64,000 nucleotides of DNA from the NCBI GenBank assembly GCA_030248195.1, contig JASAND010021138.1:1-64000 (forward strand). The letters run 5' to 3'. The first letter of the stretch is position 1; each line of letters opens with the position of its first letter. Both the position numbers and the translations under genes were made by a program. This DNA is from Trissonchulus latispiculum. Taxonomy: Eukaryota > Nematoda > Enoplea > Enoplida > Ironidae. The notes beneath the pieces were generated by a model. It did no database searches. It was not told the origin of the DNA and was given only the letters and a program-made list of their open reading frames with translations. Shown piece after piece: positions 1 to 11,933 of the stretch.

Positions 1-423
1 ATGCGACCAAGACTTCTCACGAAAAAGTTGAAGCTTCCCCAGAGTCTCGTCTAAGGCGCGCAAACGGTTGATGATCGAATCCGATGCAGAGGAAGATGAA
101 GAAACGGGTACTGAAATGCAACCGATTGAGTTTAGTCTGATGAAACATTAGCTGAGTCGAAGAACAGAAGAAAGGAGCTAAAAAGGTTTCTTCGGCAAGC
201 AGAAGTAAGAAAACCAAACTTAAACTATACGTAAATATTTTTTGTGGATTTTTATAGTTTATGTTCAAAATTAGTTAAACCACTGCTTCAAATAGATGTA
301 GCACATTCGTCCAGAGGTTCGCAGTTCAACTCAGGAGCTCTGGCTGAAGGAGTTGACAACGTCCTAGCAAGTTTAGACTAGGGCATTTCATAATGTTATC
401 AACGATCTAACGCCGTTTGTGTA
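1..423. repeat. Repeat unit R1, copy 1 (cut by window start)
   Basis: Matches 5565-5989 almost base for base, with small indels. Both contain a coding-like stretch rich in Glu/Asp then Lys. Confidence 0.85.
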
Positions 424-579
424 ACAGTTAGTTTTAACATTTACTTTTCTAATTTTCTCGCACCCAGGCTCGCGCTCGTGTTTTTGAAAAAGTTTTCGTA
501 TAAAAATTGCCGCAAAAAATACTAACGTTCAGTTTGTCATTTTTGGTTGTTAACCCGCCTGCACTCGCTACCTGCAACT

Positions 580-1748
580 TAAAGGGGGATTCGTACGTTC
601 GACTTGCCCTTGACTTTCGATTGGCCATCTTTTGGCGAAGCTATAGAGCACGGGTGGAATATCGGGTGCTGAGATCTTCCTGCTTTCCAGACGTAGTAGT
701 CGTCGGGTCTATGTGCTCGGCCCTCTCTACATAACTACCTATATAATTTATTAAAAGTCTCTGCTGCCTGCAAGACCCTAGCTTAAAGGTTGCCATTTGC
801 CAATATGATTTGGCACACATGCCCCTATCTGTAGAAAAACACTAGACGTCTCTATCTTATCTGCATCCAAAGGGAATTACTCTTCAAAGTTGACGTTTCG
901 GCAAAAATTTGGCTAACGAAAGAAACATTTTATTACTGTTGCGAGCAATAAGGCTGTAATTTGGCATATACAGAGGCCCTATAGGAGTACTCATTTGTGC
1001 CAAATTTCAAGAAATTCTGCAGCCTCAAAAAATTTTTATGTCAAATTTAATTTTCAAAAATTGCCTAAATCGACATTCTTAGTCTGGCGTATCCTGGGCA
1101 GAAGCTTACTGAAACCTTAGAAGTCACAGACCTTCACTGATCGAGCCGAAATTTGATGTGGGTGTATTCTCAACCATGCTGAGTTCAAATATCTAAAAAA
1201 ATTTTTCAGAAAATATTATTTTTTCGATTTCGGGGTACCATTGCCCAAAAACGGCGATTCTGTCAATTTTTAAAGATTAAAGTTGACAAAAATTTTTCAG
1301 GCTGCAGAATTTCTTGCCATTTGGCGCAAATTAGTAATCCTACAGGGCTTCTGTGTATGCCATGCTACAGCCTTTTAGCTCTCCCCAGCAATAAAATTTT
1401 CCATTTTTAACATTTTGCAAAAACTTTAAATTTGAAAAGTAATTGCCTTGGATGTAGGTAAGATAGAGACGTCTAGTGTTTTTCTACAGATAGGGGCATG
1501 TGTGCCAAATCATATTGGCAAATGGCAACCTTTAAGCTAGGGTCTTGCAGGCAGCAGAGACTTTTAATATATTATATAGGTAGTTATGTGAAAGGGGGGC
1601 CGAGCACATAAACCCGACGGCTACACATGTCTGGAAAGCAGGAAGATCTCAGCACCCGATATTCACACCCATGCTCTATAACTTCGCCAAAAAGATGGCC
1701 AATCGGACAAAGTCGGGCAAGTCGATTTTAGTCCCCCCCCCCTTTAAG
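580..1748. mobile_element. Foldback element with about 490-bp inverted arms
   Basis: Arm 580-1075 is the imperfect reverse complement of 1262-1748 (for example CTGTAGAAAAACACTAGACG at 831 against its complement near 1476), with a loop of about 185 bp. No transposase. Confidence 0.8.
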
Positions 1749-1990
1749 GGCACATGTGCTAAATCACATTGGCAAATGGCAACCTTGAAGCTAGGGTCTT
1801 GCAGCCAGCAGAGATTTTAAATTTATTATGTTGGTAGTTGTGAAAAAGGGGGGCGGGTGGTCGGGCACATAAACGTGACGGTCGCACATGGCTGCAAGGC
1901 AGCTAAGAACCAACGACCAAGTATTTTTTGACCACATCTATGTTCTACGACTTCGCCAAAAAGTAGGCCAATTGGGCAAGGTCAGTGCAA
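1739..1990. repeat. Extra diverged direct copy of the foldback right arm
   Basis: CATTGGCAAATGGCAACCTT, AGCTAGGGTCTTGCAG and ACTTCGCCAAAAAG recur in the same order as in 1510-1700, about 80 per cent alike by eye. Confidence 0.65.
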
Positions 1991-2189
1991 AAGTTTCTTC
2001 ACCCCACCTTAACTGCTCTCGCAATTATCTTAATTCAACACATTATATTTTTACGTTGTATTGCACCAAATAAAGAACAGATAGTTTTATTACGCTATGT
2101 TACTACGGCAACTAGGTGTTATAGTTTTGACTTGAGGGCTGTATTTGTGGCGTGCCACAAATGGATTCGAATGCAAAGAGAAGTAGTCT

Positions 2190-2590
2190 GAAAGCCTGGA
2201 TGTCGACGGCGAAGCTAATTCAGACAATACTGAAGAAGACCGACCTCTTGCCGCACTTATGGCGAACCAACTAATTGCCTCACTGCAACGACGCCTAGAT
2301 GATGCAACGACAACAGCGAATGGACACGCAAGCCAATCCACGATTTCGCAGAGAAAGAGGGTTCATTGAACCACCTTCGTATTCTGGAGAATCAGACTTT
2401 GTATTGGACGAGTTCTACGAAAATTTCGAACTAATGAGTGAGATGCCTCCCTCTAGGTGCTAAATCTCCTGGATGTATAGAAGCTTAACCGATGCGGATA
2501 AAGCTGACTATGATCGACTTATCGACTTAATTGAAACTGCGACTCCATCCAACACACTGATCACGATTACATACTGCTCAGTGGGATAAA
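2190..2590 (+). pseudogene. Degraded retrotransposon gag fragment
   Basis: Reading forward with two breaks: EEDRPLAALMANQLIASLQR, then FIEPPSYSGESDFVLDEFYE continuing NFELMSEM, then YRSLTDADKADYDRLIDLIE. The order (F-x-G-E then LTDxDKxDYxxLI) is that of retrotransposon Gag capsid domains with the middle deleted. A stop at 2461 and frameshifts show it is dead. Confidence 0.6.
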
Positions 2591-2699
2591 CTGCAGCCAG
2601 TTAGTAATATTATAAAGGACATTTTGGAGTACGTTTTGGCTTATCAAACGGAAACGGGAAATTTCAAATCAGAAACCTCACATTGACTACAATAACATT

Positions 2700-3645
2700 T
2701 AATTAAAAAGATGCAATTCATCCTGTAATTATATATAGCAGAGTGTGTTATAATAAGCTAAAATAATTTATATTCTTGAATATAAAGTTGAAGTGGGGGT
2801 CAGCGATTCACCGAGCTTTGAGCTCTATATTTTATTGTCTAGGAGTAGTCTGATAAAGAAAGATAAGATTTGCACATATAGTTAAAAGGGAACTGTAACT
2901 TCGTCGTTTTTTACAGTTCTCACATGAAACCATTCTTGTATAGTTAAATTAAAGTATAGTTAAAGTATTCTGAAACGCCTGTATAAGTTTATGTGTATTT
3001 TGCATTTTTTTAGAAGACAAAAACTTGATTCGGATATGATTTGTTCCTGATTTGCAAACTGTAAATAGTATTTTGTTTAATTTAAATACTACGGTTTTTC
3101 ATTATTTTAACAATTACATTTTTTACGCCAAGTGACCTGCAGTTTGGTTAAGTTGTATAGTAGTCGTCATAGTTGTACTATAATTAAAGGTGTAAACTAA
3201 GGTAATTTATTGTGTTAGGCTTAGGCCCCCCAATGTTTATATTATATCTTGACTGGGGTTACTGTAGAGATGGAGCATGAACTGGCACCAAAAAGCTGTA
3301 GAAGTTAATGCAGAGCATCTGTCCTGGATAAAATTGTAAGCTGATGTGTAAATAATCCTTCCATAAAACCCTATCTATAACAGTATGTTATAGTTTCTGT
3401 AATTATCGGTATATAGCAATGCTCGAACATTTTCAAAACAAAGGCATTCTTAAGTTCATAAGACATGACAGAAGGTAATCGCGATAAGTGCTTTAAAACT
3501 TCAGCACTTGAAATTGAAAAAGTGGATTATTGAGTCAGTACAAGTCAGCACTTCAGTTTTTCAAACCTTTGTTTTGTTGTGTAGTTTTAGGTAACCGGTG
3601 TTTTAGTATAGCAATGACCCAGCTGGCTGAGCTTGAAGTATATAG
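2700..3645. other. AT-rich interval, nothing recognised
   Basis: No long frame, inverted repeat or known element seen. Confidence 0.5.
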
Positions 3646-4241
3646 ATTTTTAGATCATTCGCACTAAATTAATTGAATTGGTGTAGATCTTAGATTCTCT
3701 AAAAGTTGGAATAACAAAACCGGGGGATATGTACATAATCGGAGGGGCTCCAGGCTATTCTCTATTGAGGTTGCGACATTACGCTTTTAGCGCTGAATAC
3801 CCCGATATGTCAGAACCCGACCCCGTGCGACGTAATTACAGGGATATGTTCAAGAGCCAGGTTCGCCGGTTTAATAGTGTATTCTTCTCAGATTTTCCAA
3901 AAGATGGAGGAATCCGATCAGAAGGCTATGGGAGATGCGAGCAAGACTTCTCCCGAAAAAGTTGAAGCTTCCCCAGAGTCTCGTCTAAGACGCGCAAACG
4001 GTTGATGATCGAATCCGAGGTAGAGGAAGATGAAGAAACGCAACCGATTGACTTCAGTTTATTCGATGAAACATTAGCTGAGTCGAATGAAGAGAAGAAA
4101 GGAGCTAGAAAGGTTTCTTCGGCAAGCAGAAGTAAGAAAACCAAACTAGATTTTTAGATCATTCGCACTAAATGAATTGAATTGGTGTAGATCTTTGACT
4201 CTCTAAAAGTTGGAATAACAAAACCGGGGGATATGTACATA
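3646..4241. repeat. Repeat unit R1, copy 2, bounded by 92-bp direct repeats
   Basis: Bases 3737-4147 match copy 3 from 5379. The unit is bracketed by near-identical 92-bp direct repeats (3646-3736 and 4148-4241, starting ATTTTTAGATCATTCGCAC). In the forward direction the unit has fragments such as MIESEVEEDEET and KVSSASRSKKTK, which look like the acidic then basic tail of a nuclear protein, broken by frameshifts. Confidence 0.75.
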
Positions 4242-5299
4242 ACTTCTAAGGTGTTCTAAGGCCCTTTTTCTTCGAAAATTAGTAAATTAGCGTTTAAAAT
4301 GAGGACTTGCCTATTAAGAATTCTTTCATGAAACCACTGTTCTGATACCGAAATTTAAAACTAATGTTGCTGCTTTAGGTGGTAAGATTGGTATAGAAAG
4401 AGTTGATGGCGGGTTCAACACTGTTTGGATAAACCACGGAAAAGGTTTAAGCCTTTTGCCAAGAAATATCAGAAACTCGAAGATGGCCTGTTGATAATAT
4501 TTGTAGGAACTTCCTGAAACAATAACTGAAATTTAGCTGAAATTGATATTGGCTAGGTGGTAACAGGTTAACATAAACTAGGATTATATTAACCATAACA
4601 AAATTGTAGATTTTCGGATATAACGAACCAGAACCATTGTTAAATTGTAAGAGATGATCGTAAATTCTGGAGACCGTAAAGACCTAAAAACCGCTGCTTT
4701 ACGTATACTGTTAGGTATACAGAAGAATATAAGAACGCGAATAAAGGAAAAATATATGAGCATGAGATAAAAACTCGAAATAGTTTTTAATAACCATTAC
4801 ATTAAGCGTAAAATAATAAAGTACTGGGATTTCTTTAGATAACGCACAAACACTCTTGAGTTCAGATTATTAATAGCAGCTACTACAGTTCTCAGACGAC
4901 AAAGTAACAGGCACAAGACACCATGCACAAAGCAGAGGCTAAAACCTTGCTATCGTTTAAGAATATGAAACGTGATATAATACAGATCACAAAGCTACAG
5001 TGGTAGCTTGATATACAGACAAATACTCCGCTGACAAGTTTGTGTTACGGGTTTGCAACGATATAAGGTCTAGCTCAATTAATTCAGCAGGCGGGGTCGT
5101 TGATCTTTCATTGGCAGTTGAGTTATGCATACTTTGTCGCTTTGTCCAAAAATGCATGCCAAGGAATGCTCGGATTATGATAATTCAAAGCATTGAAATC
5201 GAGGTCAGCTATAGTCGTGGAAGGCTAATCCAAACAAACCATTGACGCCTATCAGGTTTTACATTTAGCCTCGATAATACCAACAGCACGCTAAACTAC
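4242..5299. other. AT-rich interval, nothing recognised
   Basis: Only a 67-codon forward frame at 5042 with no family resemblance. Confidence 0.5.
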
Positions 5300-5989
5300 T
5301 TGAAATGGAACAAATACCGCCTATTACCGACTCGATTCAGCGGTACCTGGGGTCTGGATTTTATGCAGAAACTGACAAAATCGGAGGGGCTCCAGGCTAT
5401 TCTCTACATTACGCTATTAGCGCTGAATACCCCGATATATCAGAGCCCGACCCCGTGCGACGTAATTACACGGATACATTCAAGAGCCAGGTTCGCCGGT
5501 TTAACAGTATATTCTCCTCAGATTCTCCAAAAGATGGAGGAATCCGATCAGAAGGCTATGGGGGATGCGACCAAGACTTCTCACGAAAAAGTTGAAGCTT
5601 CCCCAGAGTCTCGTCTAAGGCGCGCAAACGGTTGATGATCGAATCCGATGCAGAGGAAGATGAAGAAACGGGTACTGAAATGCAACCGATTGAGTTTATT
5701 CGATGAAACATTAGCTGAGTCGAATGAACAGAAGAAAGGAGCTAAAAAGGTTTCTTCGGCAAGCAGAAGTAAGAAAACCAAACTTAAACTATACGTAAAT
5801 ATTTTTTGTGGATTTTTATAGTTTATGTTCAAAATTAGTTAAACCACTGCTTCGTAAATAGATGTAGCACATTCGTCCAGAGGTTCGCAGTTCAACTCAG
5901 GAGCTCTGGCTGAAGGAGTTGACAACGTCCTAGCAAGTTTAGACTAGGGCATTTCATAATGTTATCAACGATCTAACGCCGTTTGTGTA
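5300..5989 (+). pseudogene. Repeat unit R1, copy 3, with degraded coding sequence
   Basis: A 111-codon frame begins at 5300 and contains KMEESDQKAMGDATKTSHEK and VEASPESRLRRANG before a stop. One base out of register the next part reads RLMIESDAEEDEETGTEMQP, then QKKGAKKVSSASRSKKTK. An ATG frame one base away (5305, MEQIPPITDSIQRYLGSGFY) competes. I do not recognise the protein; the acidic-then-Lys tail is typical of nuclear proteins. Confidence 0.4.
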
Positions 5990-6181
5990 GTCGAATCAGA
6001 GGTGGTTATTATGTTGATGTTTTGGGACATAGCCATTCTTGAGTTAAAAATGTTAGGAGGGTGGAAAGGAACATAGAAATTAGGACTGCTACCACACCGA
6101 ATCTATATTTTTATATGTTCATGTTTGTTTATGTTGCACACATTGAAAGCTTACCCTGTTATTAGTTGAATCACCTCGAGT

Positions 6182-6619
6182 TTAAGTTGGTAGCCTTTCA
6201 GTCATCTCAAACGCTTCAGAAAGAGTCACAGTTGTGGCTGTACTGTCGGGGTTTAAAGTTGATAAAATCGGTGTTGTAATATCGGAACCAGGCACTGTTT
6301 CTTTAGTCGAAACTTGGGCCGCTGCAGTAGTAGTAATAGTAATGCCTTCAGTACTGGAACCGACACTAGCTATATTCGCGGTATCGGCAGTAGTGGAAGT
6401 GGTAAGACTAATACTCCTACTACTACCGCTACTACTACTGGTTGTTGTAGTAGTTGTTGTTGGTGTCGTGCCAATACTGATGCTGCTGCTGCTGCTACTA
6501 CTACTGCTGCTCCTACCACCGCTAGAAGCGCTAAACCGTGATGAAATTGTTGTCGCAGTCGATGTCGGTATTGCGATGGTTGTTGTGGCAGCGAACAGAA
6601 CAAATTGTTTTGAGGGCAA
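6182..6619 (-). CDS. Ser/Thr-rich low-complexity ORF (doubtful gene)
   Basis: 145 codons from ATG: MPSKQFVLFAATTTIAIPTS, then long Ser and Thr runs and a less repetitive end (LNPDSTATTVTLSEAFEMTE). The start could pass as a secretion signal and the body as a mucin-like stalk. The opposite strand is also open for 137 codons (Val/Leu-rich), as expected from an AGT/ACT-type trinucleotide repeat, so openness proves little. Confidence 0.25.
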   Translation of the reverse strand: MPSKQFVLFAATTTIAIPTSTATTISSRFSASSGGRSSSSSSSSSSISIGTTPTTTTTTTSSSSGSSRSISLTTSTTADTANIASVGSSTEGITITTTAAAQVSTKETVPGSDITTPILSTLNPDSTATTVTLSEAFEMTERLPT

Positions 6620-6649
6620 CGTGGCTCGTCGCTTACATTCGATTTAACG

Positions 6650-7090
6650 CATGCTGCACTTGTATTGCATTTAGGGAGGAATTTAACGGTTTTTATGCCT
6701 GTTAAAAGTGATACACTTTCCTGTAACGTTAATTCGTAGTTGTCGTAAAATCCAAAATTTCGTAAGGCTCCATGTGTGGAGGAAAAAGAGGAGGTGTTGG
6801 GGAACAGTGCAATGAATCAATTTGAATTTGAATTCCTTATGGCAATCGCAATTTCCAAAGCATGAAATGCTTCCGGCAAATTCGAAGCCTAAACCAAAAA
6901 ACAACCTGCTAATGGGAATGGGCGTTTGTCAATAAATATTAATATTTAATTGCAACTAGTCCATCAGCCCGCTTCATCAACAATCCAGTTTGATTTGTTT
7001 CATGTTTCATTTTCCATTAGACACTAAAGCATTGAAAACGTAACAATATGTCATGATGTTTATTTGACAAATATGTTTTCTATCTGTATT
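6650..7090. other. Interval with nothing recognised
   Basis: No coding or repeat structure seen on either strand. Confidence 0.45.
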
Positions 7091-7094
7091 AACC

Positions 7095-7277
7095 TTGACG
7101 GTTTTAAGACGGCATTTGGAGACACATGGAGTGCAATTGTATCCTTGTTTGCATTGGAATGCGCTGTTCAATGGAATCTCGCCATTGCGTGACCACTTAC
7201 GGAGCTCGCATGAAGTAACATCAGCGATAAAATATGCCAGAGCTACTACGATGACTTACCCTCAGACTTTAAATTGA
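7095..7277 (+). pseudogene. Degenerate C2H2 zinc-finger fragment
   Basis: Frame begins LRRHLETH (end of one finger), a linker GVQLYPC, then C-x2-W-x3-F-x5-L-x2-H-x4-H. That is exact C2H2 spacing with Trp where the second Cys should be (TGG from TGC/TGT). No further fingers follow. Likely a relic, possibly of a transposon-borne finger gene. Confidence 0.35.
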
Positions 7278-7740
7278 GAATTTAAAAGAAATCACTGATT
7301 CGAAGCAACACTAACGTTTTTATGATGATAAAGTGTATGCTGCCTTGGGCATAAGCCAAACTTTAACGCCACAGCGTCCAAAGTGATGCTATACTTCTTC
7401 TGTAAATAAGTGTTAGCTCCTTTACTTTTAGATTTATTGTTAGACAACGCATACAGTGGTAACGCAAGCGACTTCGCGATATTAGCCCCGTACCGACCGC
7501 ACTATGGACACCAGTGTACAATACTGAACCTGTATTTAACCAGGCAGGTCCATCAAAACTTTTCTATCCAAGCGAATTGTAGTCAAAAGCAGTCAACAGG
7601 AACCTTGTGAAGTCTAATGAGTTAGGTAAGCAAAGGACAAGCTAAAATCAGAAATGCCATTAAGCTAACCACCAACGGTGACAGTCTTCTACACTGCTAC
7701 GTATCCCTCTGAATTGTTTGTAAATGCGTCAAATTATGAA
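7278..7740. other. Interval with nothing recognised
   Basis: Searched for a second LTR of the truncated element and found none. Confidence 0.45.
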
Positions 7741-10609
7741 CTACCTTTGAAAAAACACTAGATAATTGGGCCTCCGACATTGACAAATCGAGGTGTTGAG
7801 AATCGAGTTCAGTGGAAATTGAAAGTGCCTCCGGAGTAGCCTGGAGGGGCCCCTCCCCCACGGAGCAGAACCGCCCCCTGGCCGGGCTGACACCATAGAA
7901 ACTTGAAATTGACTAAACATCTGATTTGCCTGTTGTAAGGTGACTCCGGTGGAAGGGGGAGCTGACCCACCCGAGGGAGGGGCAGCTTGAGCTCCCGCTC
8001 CCGAATCGGACGCAGGTACAAAATTTTGTGACAACTCCGGAATACCAGCATTAGCCATGACAATACGCTGGTACGGAGTTGGAGAAGTATTTGAAGTTTG
8101 AGCAGGAGTGGGGTGAAAATTTTGAACCGGGGCAGAAGGTGCCTGTTGCCGAGTGGGAGGAAACAAGGGTTGAGGAGTGGAAGATGGAGCAGAAAATTGA
8201 GGTGGTTGAGGGTTGGGCTGGACAGGCGCATACTGTGTAGGTGGAGGGGGTGGTGTATAATTTACGGGTTGATAATACTGTTGTTGATTCGCGGATGCCT
8301 GATATTGAGGAGAATAACGCGGCTGGTTGTAAGAAACGTGGTCAATTCGTTCCGGGAGGGGGCGAGTTTTGTAGTCAGGAGGGGCTTTAGAGGGATATCT
8401 TTCCCAACATTTTTCGGGAGGGTGTCCCCGCTTTTTACAATATCTACAGGGGGCGGAAAATTTCTTACGTTTTTCCTCATCCCACTTGGCCAAGGCTTCT
8501 TGGATGTGCTGTTCAAACCAATCCTTCATCTCTCGGAAACCAAGGCGGGAGGCAGCGACTTCTAAATTTGCCTGAGAGGTAAAATCTGAGGTTCTTTGGT
8601 TCTGAGATCTATTATCAGAACCCCCTTCTTCAACATAGTAAATGGGCAAATCGTACGATAAAGTGTCGCCCTCCGGAGCCCTGGCTTCGCGAGACTCCAG
8701 ACGGTCAATGATGCGACGCACATCTTGCATGGTCGGGCGTTCACTCTGGTAGAGGGAGGCCAGTGCAAGGGCGAACTTATCGTGGACTCCGGCAAAAAGT
8801 TGTTGAACGCATTGTTCCTCCCGTTCCTCCTGGGTGTCCCACAGGTCGAGGGCCATAGCCTGCAGTTCAGAAATATAATGACGGACAGATTCATTGTGAA
8901 GTTGTTTTCGGTGAGCAAAAGCAGAAAATCTATCACGTAAAGAAAGTTGAGGTTTTGGAAACTGGGATTTTATCAATTCAAGAAAACCAGTGTAAGACTC
9001 CACGACCTGTGGGCCACAACGGGAGGCGAAAATTTGAGCTTTTCCGGAGAGTTTATTCCAGAGAAGACGCCCCCACTGAGCCTCCGGGACCGCATGAACC
9101 GCCACGGCCGATTCAAATTGAGGAAGCCAATCCTCAAAGTAAGCATATTTCGGGTCGTAACGAGGGACTTCCCGTAGGACTTCAAGATAATACCGAAAAA
9201 GACTAGTATCAAATTTAGAGACAGAAATGTCCGTTGGTTGCATGGTTTCGGGAGTGGGGTGACGAGAATTTTTGGGCGTTTTTGATTTTTCCCCACAGTA
9301 TGCACCGTATGAGAACTCTGATTTGAAAAAGATGAGGGAGTAGGAGGGGGACCCGGAGGAGGTGGGGAAAGTGATGGTTGGAGGTGTGGCGGTATATACG
9401 TACACACTTGTTGTGAACTAGAAACTGGCGGAGCAATGTTAGGTGCCGAACTGTGGGGCTGTGGGGGGAATTACCCCCCGGAGGTTCCTGTCCAGCAGGG
9501 GGGGACGCTGCGTCCTTGCCCTCCCATAAGGAGGACACAGACAAGTGTTGTTCCAGCTGCTGGGAGGCCTCACTGAGGGTGGGCGGGTGATTTTGAGATA
9601 CATAATCGGTTACACAAGCATGAGAGGCAACCATATCTGCCAAATAATAGGGGTTTACCGGAGCCTGTTGTGGTACGTACGGGGGTACCCGGAGGGGCGG
9701 AAGATTTTGCTGGGACCCCTCCCACAAATTGTTTCTATCCAGTTCAGCGACCACTGGATTCTGAAAAACTTGCTGTTCTAGCCGGTCATATTCGAAATTT
9801 GCGGGTGTACGTATAAAATAGTGTCCCTCCGGAAACTGTTCGTTGGGTGGTTGATAGCGAAGTTGGGGAACTTGCTGTTGATGTTGGTCGGGAGCTGCAA
9901 TTTGGGCACCTTCATAGAGATGCTGTCCGTAAGAACGGGGATGAATCGGAAAATATTGGGGGTTCTGATTATTTACAAAACTATATTGAGCTGTGCGATT
10001 TGGGGAAGCTAAAGGGGGATTTTGAGTGCTGGGGTGGGGGACTTGTAGGGGAGGGGGTGACGGGGGCCGTGTATGATGTAATTTTGGTGCGGAGGGGCCC
10101 CCGGTGCAAACTGGAGTGCGATATACTGAAATATGAGAAGGAGCCGTGGCTCGATTTGGTAGGGGGTTTCCGTATTGGTCCCGCGGAATGACATGCCCCC
10201 CCCAAATGAGACAACTGAGGGGCTTGGGAATTTCCCGGCGGTACGTACGTATTTTTCTGAAAATCTGCCAAGGCCGCTGGAATGCTATGTGGAATTTGGG
10301 TATTGGGTAGGTAATTGGGCTCTGGGGGGTGATACCCCCCACCAAAATTCTGCTCCATGTATGATGCGGGGGTGTTATGATTTGCACTTCCTCCTTCAGA
10401 CAAAATACCCGAATTTTGACTGTTCGCAGAATTGTAGACGGACTCATTTTCTGAATGAGCGACATTTCCCCGAAATTTTGCTGAAAATTTGGTCCGGTAG
10501 GAGGTGGAGGAGTCCCATTTTCGACCCGCCGACAACGAGTGTCCCGACAATGCCAGACGGACCCGTAACATTTTGCTCAAAATTTTGTGAAAAACTTGAA
10601 TCCATGGGA

Positions 10610-10960
10610 GGGGGGCAGGAGCCGTTTCCGACCTGCCGGGAGAGTGTCCCGACAACATCGGGCGGACCCTGAGGAGACCGGAGAGAATACGTACGTTGGG
10701 GGGGAGGAGCTGTAGCCCCACCTTGGGAAATTTGAGGGAGATAATAATTTGGGGGGAAAGGTGAATTTTGAGTTTGTTGGGAAAGGGAGGGTCCCTCTCC
10801 GGCTTGCCCGGACAACGGCCCAGACACACCATTAGGGGCCGCCCCATTTCCCAAAATATTTGAGGGTGAAGATAAATTTTGAGATTGTTGGGGAGGAGGG
10901 GGGTCCCTCTCCGGCTTGCCCGGACAACGGCCCAGACACACCACTAGGGGCCGCCCCATT
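10610..10960. repeat. About 113-bp direct repeats within gag
   Basis: CCGGCTTGCCCGGACAACGG-containing blocks at about 10799 and 10911 are nearly identical, with a diverged relative near 10625. In minus they encode SGPLSGQAGEGP-like repeats. Confidence 0.65.
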
Positions 10961-11419
10961 TTTCAACCCCATAGCAGTAAGAACACTTTGCGTACTCTGA
11001 ACGACATCAAAACGAGGCGAAATAAAATCATCAAAATCCCGGCGAAAATTTGAATTTTCAGAATTTCGGTCCACTGGATTTTTGGGGGAGGGCGTAGGTA
11101 GTTTACCCGCCCCCAAATTGCCCAAATTTTCGTTTGGGGGGAGAGCAAACTGAGAAACAATCTGAGAGGGGCCGGAAATTGGTCCCCCAACACCTGTACC
11201 GAGGTTTCTCTCCGGTCCCTATTTGATTCTCCCCCAAAATTTTGCCCCACCGGTTCCCCAACTGCCGGAGAACCCCAAGTATTCATTAGGGCCCCCGAAA
11301 AATTTATACCCCCCGAGACATTTCTCCCGACGACTGTCCCCTAGAGGCGGAATGGCTGCGCCTATTCCGGGGTGGGGTCGGGGGTCGAACAGCACCACGA
11401 AAAGTTGGGGGGTGGGGGG

Positions 11420-11600
11420 GGTTCGGAATTTTGAGGGTGGGGAAGTTCAGAATTTTGTAGGTGTGGAATTTCAGAATTTTGGGGGTGGGAGGTTCAGAAT
11501 TTCGTAGGTGTGGAGTTTCAGAATTTTGGGGGTGGGGAGGTTCAGAATTTCGTAGGTGTGGAATTTCAGAATTTTGGGGGTGGGGAGGTTCAGAAAAATG
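11420..11600. repeat. 48-bp tandem repeats within gag
   Basis: About four copies of a unit like GGTTCAGAATTTYGTAGGTG, coding in minus for PPHPQNSE/PHLRNSE-type 16-residue repeats. Confidence 0.7.
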
Positions 11601-11933
11601 TACCCCTAAATTGTGTGATTCAGGTGGGGAAGAAACCACAACTTGTGGGGGTGGGGGAGGAGGTGGATTTGAACTGTATGGGGGAGTCGGATTTTGTAAA
11701 TTTTGGGGGGAGGCAATCCCCCCGTTCCCCCCATGCTGTCGCCCCCCCCAAGTTTACAGGAGACTTATTGAAAAAATGGCGGTTCAAAAAACTATCTGAC
11801 ACTTCCGGCGCCTGCGAATTTGGAGGTAGTTCTGAAAAAAGACGAACTGTTTCCTCCCGAATCCTTTTTAAATAACGAGTAAGCGGGCGAGACGAGTCTG
11901 ACATGCTACTCTGCTGAAGGAACGGTCGCCAGT

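Larger units (their letters stand above)
7741..11904 (-). pseudogene. Ty3-like Gag with long proline-rich N-terminus, frameshifted
   Basis: It starts with ATG at 11904 (MSDSSRPLTRYLKRIREETV). Coding signal then passes between all three frames (for example 11904-11620, 11286-10444, about 10200-9480, 9405-7741), so several indels separate the pieces. The N-terminal 800 or so residues are Pro/Gln/Ser-rich with internal repeats. A capsid-like Gag domain follows in the last piece (ORF residues about 60-240), then a CCHC knuckle, CRYCKKRGHPPEKC (8448-8407), and a Pro/Gln-rich tail ending at 7741. It resembles retrotransposon Gag of the Ty3 type; the proline-rich extension is unusual in size. Confidence 0.7.

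Noticed and set aside
6234..6647. Forward Val/Leu-rich ORF at the trinucleotide region
   Set aside because: Mirror of the Ser/Thr-rich minus frame; both arise from the same AGT/ACT-type repeat, and the forward one is a hydrophobic run with no domain.
8098..8565. Forward ORFs across the gag region
   Set aside because: Shadows of the proline-rich minus-strand gag (Gly/Arg-rich on the other strand).
11304..11639. PPHPQNSE repeat ORF as a separate gene
   Set aside because: Part of the gag region downstream of the PBS; no independent start context.
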